The position numbers and the translations under genes are program-made. Source: JANQLU01 sp964434955 (GTDB lineage Bacteria > Planctomycetota > Planctomycetia > Pirellulales > Pirellulaceae). From it: 8,178 nt of DNA. Shown here one piece after another: positions 1-5,075 of this stretch. Each line of letters begins with the position of its first letter. Within the stretch, counting starts at the first letter, position 1. The DNA is taken from NCBI GenBank assembly GCA_964434955.1, contig CAYSXI010000218.1:1-8178 (forward strand), in the 5' to 3' direction. Below the pieces are notes generated by a model, which had not been told where the DNA came from, did not search any database, and saw only the letters and a program-made list of their open reading frames with translations.

Positions 1-1287
1 CGAAACCCGATCAACGTGGCGTTCGTTGATTGTGACAAACACGAGCTCGATTTAATCGACAACGTTCTGGATGTCCGTGTCATTCATGGAAATGCGTCCG
101 AATCAACTGTCTTGTTTCAGACGGGGATCGCTGCGGCGGATGTCGTTCTTGCCGTCACGGGTGAGGACGAAGTCAATATTGTTTCGGCCAGCATGGCCAA
201 AGCGATGGGAGCCAAGCGTTCGATTGCACGGGTCTACGCACCGGTATTTCGCGACTTAAGCACTTTTGATTACCAAAAGCATTTCGGAATTGACCGGATG
301 CTGAGCCTGGAGCACCTGGCTGCGATGGAACTGGCACGCGGCATTCGTGATCCCGGTTCCGTTGTGATTGAACAATTTGCGCACGGCGAATTGGAAGTGC
401 TGGAATTCGTGGTCACTGAAAAATGCAAAGTGACCGAACAGTCAATTCGGGAATTGAAACTTCCGGCCAACGTTCGCCTGGGAACCATTCAACGCGGCAA
501 GAAGATGTGGATTGCGGCTGCCGACGACACCATCCAAATCGACGATCACGTCACCGTGTTTTGCCGCCGCGAAAATGATCAAGAGTTAAAGGACCTGTTC
601 CGCCAGCGAAAACAGCCCAAACGGCGAATTGTGATCGGCGGCGGGGGCGAGACAGGGTTCCACCTGGCCCGAATTTTGGAAGACGAAAACTTCAAAATCA
701 CACTGATGGAATCCGACCAAGCCCGTTGCCAATACCTGGCCAACGCGCTCAAACATGTTGTGGTCGTTCATTGCGATGCCACGCATCGCGAGGTCCTCGA
801 AGAGGAACGCGTTGGGTCAGCGGATGTTTTTGTCGCTTGTCTGGGTGACGACGAGAACAACATCGTCGCCTGCGTCGAGGCTCGAGAAATTGGAACGCGC
901 GAAGTCATGGCAATCGTGGGACGGCCGGACTATGCAAACTTGATCGGCAAACTCGGCATCAATATGGCGGTGAGTGAACGTGAAGTCATGGGGAAGCAGA
1001 TCATGACCTTCATGAATGAAGGAGTCGTGAATGCCCGCATCCGGCTTCCCGGCGGGATCACCGAAGTCGTCGAGATTGATGTCGCCGAGAACGTTCTGGC
1101 CACCCAGAAGACGTTGGCCGAACTTGAATTGCCGGAACGATGCCTGGTCGTTGCCTTGATCAATAACGACTTTGTCCGTGTTCCTGGCGGCGAAGACAAA
1201 ATACAACCTGGTGAAAAGGCGATTTTGCTGACCGAAGAGGACGTGCTGTTCTCGGCCTTGGCCTTTTTTGAGCCTCAGAAAACCTAG
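1..1287 (+). CDS. trkA: Trk system K+ uptake protein TrkA, 5'-truncated by window edge
   Basis: TrkA is the peripheral cytoplasmic NAD(H)-binding subunit that gates Trk/Ktr-type potassium channels. The frame is open to the left edge (visible residues begin R-N-P-I-N-V-A-F-V-D), so the GTG at 16 is probably internal. E. coli TrkA has 458 residues and 428 are visible here, so about 30, including the first GxGxxG loop, lie outside. Seen, numbering from the GTG: the rest of the first RCK_N domain (DVRVIHGNAS at 19-28, then AVTGEDEVN), RCK_C1 at about 115-185, a second Rossmann domain opening with RRIVIGGGGETGFHLA from 203 and the acidic end of strand 2 (MESD, about 231-234), and RCK_C2 from about 340. 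This double RCK_N-RCK_C order is that of full-length TrkA. The stop is TAG at 1285. No trkH or trkG is in the window. The downstream gene is convergent, and no clear terminator was found. Confidence 0.93.
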   Translation, partial: RNPINVAFVDCDKHELDLIDNVLDVRVIHGNASESTVLFQTGIAAADVVLAVTGEDEVNIVSASMAKAMGAKRSIARVYAPVFRDLSTFDYQKHFGIDRMLSLEHLAAMELARGIRDPGSVVIEQFAHGELEVLEFVVTEKCKVTEQSIRELKLPANVRLGTIQRGKKMWIAAADDTIQIDDHVTVFCRRENDQELKDLFRQRKQPKRRIVIGGGGETGFHLARILEDENFKITLMESDQARCQYLANALKHVVVVHCDATHREVLEEERVGSADVFVACLGDDENNIVACVEAREIGTREVMAIVGRPDYANLIGKLGINMAVSEREVMGKQIMTFMNEGVVNARIRLPGGITEVVEIDVAENVLATQKTLAELELPERCLVVALINNDFVRVPGGEDKIQPGEKAILLTEEDVLFSALAFFEPQKT

Positions 1288-1333
1288 GCGTCTAAGGAAT
1301 CGGGCTTTGATCGACACGGGCCTTGGCTTTGAC

Positions 1334-1381
1334 CGGCATGGGTCCTCGCATCGGAACTGGCATCGGACCTGGCAGTGATTG
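1334..1381. repeat. Degenerate 12-bp tandem repeat in the trkA 3' spacer
   Basis: Four imperfect 12-bp units follow one another: cggcatgggtcc (1334), tcgcatcggaac (1346), tggcatcggacc (1358) and tggcagtgattg (1370). The shared core is GGCATCGGAMC. The repeat lies in the 238-bp spacer (1288-1525) between the convergent stops of trkA and the AnmK-like gene. I see no convincing gene or terminator elsewhere in that spacer, only a 5-bp hairpin GGACT/AGTCC at 1438-1452. Function unknown; it may be incidental. Confidence 0.35.
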
Positions 1382-1525
1382 GCATGAAGTCAATTGTCGC
1401 TGGATCAACCGATTTGGCCGCGGTGCTCCGGATTAAGGACTTATTCAGTCCAGTCCAGTTCGTCGCAGCAAAATCTCTGCCCCTGAAGCCTCGATCGACT
1501 TCGCTTCCCGGAACCCTGGCCTTTC

Positions 1526-2596
1526 TTAGATGGCATCTCGAAGTTTCATTGTCGGCGGACGGTGATCTGACATGTTAAGAAGCACCCGACGCCAATTGGA
1601 AGGCTTGCCCGGTGTGATCCGACCCAGGATTCGAGGTGCGTCGGCGCCGGTGAGTTGTGGAAGGTTCATGGGAAGTTGATCCAGATGGGCGATTCCAAGC
1701 ATTGCCGCAACGGTTGGCATCATGGCTTCTGGATCAATATCGAATTTGCCGCTGGTTGTGATTTGCTTATGCGGAATCCAATCGCATTCTTCCGGATTGA
1801 ACTTGGCGAAATGTTTTCCCGTAACGATCAACTCCACGTTTTCCAGGATTTCACCCAATTGAGGCAGGCTTGATTCGAGTGCGTTGCGGATGGATTGCTG
1901 GCCGCGCGATATCAGGTTGCCGCAGCGAACATCCGGCAAATCGTGATCGAGTCCATCGGAAGGCGGAAGGTGAAACCAGCGATCGCGGTCGTCCAGGCAG
2001 ATAACGATACGGTGAGTTTTCGAAATCTCCGCTTCGCGTTCTGCGAAAAGGTACCAAAAAGGAAGCGGTTCGAGGGGAGATCCGTTCCCCCCGACCGCGA
2101 CATCACGTGCCGGTACTGAGTCAATTACGGTTAGCGAGCATTTTTCAGCGAGTGCGTCCGGTGCACAAAATCCGCCAACATACCGACGCGTATCATCAAG
2201 GTTCATCCAGATTCCAGGGTCCAACAAAGCAACCGCAAGGACATGCTCGACAGCTTTGCCAGCGTGTGCTTTCAAACGCCAGATCAACTGTGAACTCAAA
2301 TCCGTGAGGTCATCGATGGCGTCTGTAAGTTCGACCAGCTTGGGCTGCCCTTCCTGGCAGATCGAGCGAAGATTGCTTTGAAGAGATGCGGAGATGGATT
2401 CGTTTTCCAGAGCGGCGACACGTAGCTTTAGCCAGTTGCCACTTCCTTCAGCCAGAACCAACGCGGCAGAAAGTTCGTCGAGTGTCTCGGGGAGATAGAG
2501 GCCGCAGATCAGCCGGCGACTTTGGAAAAATCGCTGCCGATCGACTTTCTCGACCGTATCCAACGGGTTTCGTCGGGAAAAGATGTTTTGCCACAT
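1526..2596 (-). CDS. Divergent anhydro-N-acetylmuramic acid kinase (AnmK)-like protein, probably non-catalytic
   Basis: AnmK phosphorylates and opens 1,6-anhydro-MurNAc during cell-wall recycling. This 356-residue protein (AnmK about 370) matches the family in order. GLYLPETLDELSAALV (32-47) aligns with the N-terminal GLMSGTSLDGVDAALV pattern. PARDVAVGGNGSPLEPL (162-178) aligns with DFRxxDxAAGGQGAPLVP. A C-terminal LPMNLPQLTGADAPRILG (308-325) aligns with the family's LPxxLPxxTGA. The phosphate-binding SGTS is replaced by LPET, and the HGQT substrate motif appears as LDPG (about 125-128). The LNIGGxAN stretch is not recognisable. The Asp of RxxD (D165), the catalytic base in characterised AnmKs, is kept. 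I therefore infer a fold relative that has lost kinase activity. Start: ATG at 2596 is preferred. A TTG at 2635 would add 13 residues that do not look conserved. It lies downstream of the C26-like gene, from which a terminator candidate separates it. Confidence 0.62.
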   Translation of the reverse strand: MWQNIFSRRNPLDTVEKVDRQRFFQSRRLICGLYLPETLDELSAALVLAEGSGNWLKLRVAALENESISASLQSNLRSICQEGQPKLVELTDAIDDLTDLSSQLIWRLKAHAGKAVEHVLAVALLDPGIWMNLDDTRRYVGGFCAPDALAEKCSLTVIDSVPARDVAVGGNGSPLEPLPFWYLFAEREAEISKTHRIVICLDDRDRWFHLPPSDGLDHDLPDVRCGNLISRGQQSIRNALESSLPQLGEILENVELIVTGKHFAKFNPEECDWIPHKQITTSGKFDIDPEAMMPTVAAMLGIAHLDQLPMNLPQLTGADAPRILGRITPGKPSNWRRVLLNMSDHRPPTMKLRDAI

Positions 2597-2640
2597 GACA
2601 AAGTTGTCCCCGGTTCTCCGGTGTCGACAAAGCAAACAAG

Positions 2641-2683
2641 AAAAAAATTGGGCCCATCCGCCTTCCTTGACAGAAGGGCCAAT
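2641..2683 (-). terminator. Candidate intrinsic terminator after the C26-like gene
   Basis: Read on the minus strand, ATTGGCCC (2683-2676) pairs with GGGCCCAAT (2655-2647) with one bulged G. A run of seven T follows immediately (2647-2641). A competing inner hairpin CCTTC/GAAGG (2677-2673 with 2665-2661) overlaps one arm. The structure starts 9 bp after the TAG of the C26-like gene and ends before both candidate starts of the AnmK-like gene. That gene may therefore need read-through or its own promoter; none is evident. Confidence 0.6.
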
Positions 2684-2691
2684 GATTTCAT

Positions 2692-3441
2692 CTAAGCGAC
2701 CATTTTCAATGTCGCCGATTGAGGTTCTCGAATGGCATCAATAAATTCGTCAAAGATTCGAGCGTCGAGGGCACTGGAAGCATTGTTTTCCGGGTGGAAT
2801 TGCGTGCCGATTGCAACCCAGGATGGATCGTCCGATTCGATGGCTTCAATCACACCATCCGGGCAGCGGGCCGTGACGATGAAGCCGGGAGCAACTTCGT
2901 CAACCGCCATGTGATGTCGGCTGCTTACACGGATCTCGCCATCGCCATAGACCCGTTCCATCACGGTGCCGGGAACCACGTCGAGACCGTGTCGGTGACC
3001 GGGATCCTGTGGGTCACGGTGAGGGATCGCCTCGGGAAGGTCTTCCGGAATATGGAGAAACAGGTTTCCACCTTGGGAAATGTTCATCAGTTGCATCCCC
3101 GCTCCGATGCCCAACAGCGGCAGCCGACGATTGGCAATATTTCGAACCAGCATGCGATCAAATGATTCGCGGCGAGGATCCATCAAACGTACAAGCGGAT
3201 GAAGCATGAAACCATCGCGACGTGGATCAAGATCGGAACCGCCAACCATGACAAATCCATCCAGGCGGTCAAGAAGAGCGTTCAAGTCGTCCTCAGAATT
3301 GAGCGGTGGCAAGATTACCGGAATCCCGCCAGCTTCTTGAATCGCATCATAGTAGCCGGAAGCAACGGCTGAAAAAGCTGGTTGGTTTCTTTGAGCGTTA
3401 CGGAAATCTGCGTTGAGACCGATCAAAGGCTTGTTGAACAT
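2692..3441 (-). CDS. Peptidase C26 / PuuD-like class I glutamine amidotransferase fold protein lacking the nucleophilic Cys
   Basis: The 249-residue length is normal for the gamma-glutamyl-GABA hydrolase (PuuD, peptidase C26) family, cytoplasmic amidases that cleave gamma-glutamyl bonds with a Cys-His-Glu triad. Seen: N-terminal KPLIGLNADFR, the oxyanion-region GGSDLDP (67-73), the nucleophile elbow LPLLGIGAGMQLMN (107-120), SSRHHMAV (173-180) and QFHPE (214-218). In active members the elbow reads GICRG; here it reads GIGAG. The codon for residue 113 is GGA, and the only Cys in the protein is C193, in an unrelated position. The triad His216 and Glu218 remain. Hydrolase activity is therefore unlikely, although substrate binding could persist. 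The frame is intact with no sign of decay. Start: the ATG has a strong GGGAGG eight bases upstream. It is divergent from the OleA-type gene. Confidence 0.85.
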   Translation of the reverse strand: MFNKPLIGLNADFRNAQRNQPAFSAVASGYYDAIQEAGGIPVILPPLNSEDDLNALLDRLDGFVMVGGSDLDPRRDGFMLHPLVRLMDPRRESFDRMLVRNIANRRLPLLGIGAGMQLMNISQGGNLFLHIPEDLPEAIPHRDPQDPGHRHGLDVVPGTVMERVYGDGEIRVSSRHHMAVDEVAPGFIVTARCPDGVIEAIESDDPSWVAIGTQFHPENNASSALDARIFDEFIDAIREPQSATLKMVA

Positions 3442-3449
3442 TCCAGTAT

Positions 3450-3455
3450 CCTCCC
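3450..3455 (-). promoter_or_regulatory. Ribosome binding site of the C26-like gene
   Basis: On the minus strand GGGAGG stands eight bases before the ATG at 3441. It is the clearest Shine-Dalgarno sequence in the window and fixes this start. Confidence 0.75.
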
Positions 3456-3574
3456 TTGAATTTCACAGAGTCGAGGGCGACCCTTGCCTTGTGTGAGCCA
3501 GCGAAAGCAGAAGATACGGTGCGGAAAGCAGATCGAATTATTAGCCTGAATTGTGCTTGACTTTTGTCTGGGGC

Positions 3575-3607
3575 AACCGAACCCGTGATCAACTCTGGGT
3601 TTCGGTT
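3575..3607. repeat. Inverted repeat AACCGAACCC / GGGTTTCGGTT
   Basis: Ten base pairs with one bulged T enclose a 12-base loop that itself contains TGATCA. An outer GGGC/GCCC can extend the stem. No T-run follows on either strand, so it is more likely an operator or leader structure than a terminator. It lies 134 bp upstream of the C26-like start. Confidence 0.4.
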
Positions 3608-3698
3608 CGGCCCTCTTTAAGGTCGCACGTCCGACTGATCTAAGCCCGTCCTAAGCTCTCGTCGGTCTCACTCCTTTAAAGTTGTTTGTAATTAGGCT

Positions 3699-3713
3699 GG
3701 CAAATCGTTTGCC
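3699..3713. repeat. Interrupted palindrome GGCAAA-TCG-TTTGCC
   Basis: A perfect 6-bp inverted repeat with a 3-bp spacer, the size of a typical dimeric-repressor operator. It sits in the middle of the divergent region, about 220 bp before the OleA-type start and 258 bp before the C26-like start. No regulator gene is present in the window to pair it with. Confidence 0.35.
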
Positions 3714-3792
3714 GATGAGTCGGTTTGTAGAAAGGGGCTCGTCAAAATACAAATCGTCGGCCATATTTAGGCTTGGAATCTCGCTTGAATCC

Positions 3793-3810
3793 TAGATATT
3801 GTGCTATCTA
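3793..3810. repeat. Interrupted palindrome TAGATA-TTGTGC-TATCTA
   Basis: A perfect 6-bp inverted repeat with a 6-bp spacer, followed directly by AAATATTT (3810-3817), itself a palindrome. It overlaps the weak promoter-like spacing TTGAAT-17-CTAAAT on the plus strand, a position where a bound protein would block transcription of the OleA-type gene. Confidence 0.3.
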
Positions 3811-3878
3811 AATATTTGCCGCTAGCATTCGTTCGCTGGGCTGCAGAATTGAGATTTTGCGTCAAGAGCGATTTGTGT

Positions 3879-3917
3879 CCAAAAAGCCCTTGTTTTTGGC
3901 TGTTTTTGACTTTTTTT
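3879..3917 (+). terminator. Terminator- or attenuator-like hairpin before the OleA-type gene
   Basis: CCAAAAA (3879-3885) and TTTTTGG (3893-3899) form a perfect 7-bp stem with loop GCCCTTG. A seven-T run follows at 3911-3917. An alternative pairing AAAAAGCC with GGCTGTTTTT (one bulge) shares the same sequence. The stem is AT-rich and the T-run lies 11 bases away, so this is a weak terminator at best. Its position just before a start codon would suit attenuation of the downstream gene. Confidence 0.35.
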
Positions 3918-3921
3918 GATT

Positions 3922-3933
3922 GGGAACGTTCCC
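3922..3933. promoter_or_regulatory. Perfect 12-bp palindrome GGGAACGTTCCC abutting the OleA-type start
   Basis: The palindrome ends on the base immediately before the preferred GTG start at 3934. It occupies the place of the ribosome binding site, for which no purine-rich sequence is seen. A 12-bp palindrome is expected by chance about twice in a window of this size, so only its position makes it notable. Confidence 0.3.
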
Positions 3934-5055
3934 GTGAAGTACCAAAGTGTCTGCGTTGAGTCCTTCGGATACACCCTGCCTGAGGAGACTTGGAGTTCCG
4001 AGTTGGTCGAAGCGAAACTTCAATCATTATACGAAAGGTTGCGACTTCCAGCCGGTCGATTGGAGTTGATCACGGGAATTGAGTCGCGTCGATTTTGGCC
4101 CCGGAATACGATGCCGGGTGATGTGAGTATCGTTAGTGGCGAATCGGCAATCGATGCAGCGAAATTTGATCGGTCCAAGATCGGCGCGTTGATTCATGGA
4201 TCGGTTTGTCGCGACTATTTGGAACCGGCAACGAGCTGTCGCGTGCATCATCAACTCAAGCTGAATGACGACTGTGTCATTTATGATGTGTCAAACGCTT
4301 GCCTGGGAATTTTGAACGGCATGTTGCAGGCGGCAAACATGATCGAGTTGGGGCAAGTTGAAGCCGCGCTGGTTGTCGGTTCTGAAGGCGGGCGGCAGCT
4401 GGTCGAGAACACGATTGACTACTTGAATCGAGAGCCGTCCATCAATCGGAAAAACATCAAGCCGGCAGTGGCTTCGCTTACGATTGGTTCGGCGAGCTGC
4501 GCGGTTCTTCTGACGCACGAGTCAATTAGCAAAACCGGTAACCGGCTTTTGGGTGCCAGCGCAACGGCCAACACCGTGTTCCATGACTTATGTCACAGCG
4601 GCCAGGATGAGGCCGGCGATTCGATGCGTCCTCTGATGGAAACGGATTCGGAAACGCTAATGAATGAAGGAATCAAAACGGGTGTTTTGAACTTCGATCG
4701 TTTTCTGGGCGAGCTCGACTGGAATCGAGAATCCATCGCCCGAACCTTTTGTCATCAAGTTGGTGGAACTCACCGCAAGCTCATGCTGGAGGCACTGGAC
4801 TTGGAAATCGAAAAAGACTTTGCCACGTTTTCCTGGTTGGGCAACACCGGAGCTGCCGCGTTGCCGACCACGATGGCCATTGGGCTTCAGCAATCGGGAG
4901 CGCCAATGGCCGCAGAAAACCTGGCGCTGCTTGGAATCGGTTCGGGAATCAACTGCGTAATGGCCGGTGTGGAATGGCATCAGCCTCAAGTCATCGGGAA
5001 GCAGTTTGGCGAGTCGGGCATCGTTGAATTCGACCCGGTTTCCATCGATGCCTGA
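3934..5055 (+). CDS. oleA: OleA-type 3-oxoacyl synthase (thiolase superfamily, KAS III-like)
   Basis: OleA carries out head-to-head Claisen condensation of two long-chain acyl-CoAs to a beta-keto acid, the first step to long-chain olefins; it is cytoplasmic. The product is 373 residues (Xanthomonas OleA is about 340). Seen: SVCRDYLEPATSCRVHH with Glu97, VSNACLGILNG with the nucleophile Cys123, TFCHQVGGTHRK with His274, and SWLGNTGAAALP with Asn304. The Glu-to-Cys spacing of 26 and His-to-Asn spacing of 30 equal those of Xanthomonas OleA (E117/C143, H285/N315). That Glu is the feature separating OleA from FabH. Start: GTG at 3934 gives a homologue-like N-terminus (V/M-KYQSVCVESFGY). The TTG at 3916 lies in the T-run and is less likely. 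No oleB, oleC or oleD is adjacent. The downstream gene is convergent, with stops 20 bp apart. It could instead be a related KAS III of unknown substrate. Confidence 0.82.
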   Translation: MKYQSVCVESFGYTLPEETWSSELVEAKLQSLYERLRLPAGRLELITGIESRRFWPRNTMPGDVSIVSGESAIDAAKFDRSKIGALIHGSVCRDYLEPATSCRVHHQLKLNDDCVIYDVSNACLGILNGMLQAANMIELGQVEAALVVGSEGGRQLVENTIDYLNREPSINRKNIKPAVASLTIGSASCAVLLTHESISKTGNRLLGASATANTVFHDLCHSGQDEAGDSMRPLMETDSETLMNEGIKTGVLNFDRFLGELDWNRESIARTFCHQVGGTHRKLMLEALDLEIEKDFATFSWLGNTGAAALPTTMAIGLQQSGAPMAAENLALLGIGSGINCVMAGVEWHQPQVIGKQFGESGIVEFDPVSIDA

Positions 5056-5075
5056 GATCGAGGCCCGCGTTGCAA

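Larger units (their letters stand above)
3442..3933. promoter_or_regulatory. Divergent control region between the C26-like and OleA-type genes
   Basis: This 492-bp stretch has no convincing gene; the short frames in it have no family features. It must hold promoters for both flanking genes, but I cannot name either with confidence. On the plus strand a weak TTGAAT at 3785 is followed 17 bases later by CTAAAT. The region is rich in dyads, listed separately (3575-3607, 3699-3713, 3793-3810, 3879-3899, 3922-3933). It also has a direct repeat CAAATCGT at 3701 and 3750. The right end is strongly T-rich on the plus strand. Confidence 0.45.

Noticed and set aside
817..1317. 166-residue minus-strand frame opposite trkA
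   Set aside because: It is antisense to the conserved second RCK module of TrkA, with no independent support.
1375..1578. 67-residue plus-strand frame in the trkA spacer
   Set aside because: It overlaps the 3' end of the AnmK-like gene, lacks a ribosome binding site and shows no recognisable protein features.
3916..3936. TTG at 3916 as the OleA-type start
   Set aside because: The codon lies inside the T-run after a hairpin, and the six extra residues do not fit the family N-terminus; the GTG at 3934 fits better.
3767..4027. 86-residue minus-strand frame across the OleA-type start
   Set aside because: Its composition is low-complexity and basic, it overlaps the control region and the 5' end of the OleA-type gene, and it has no family features.
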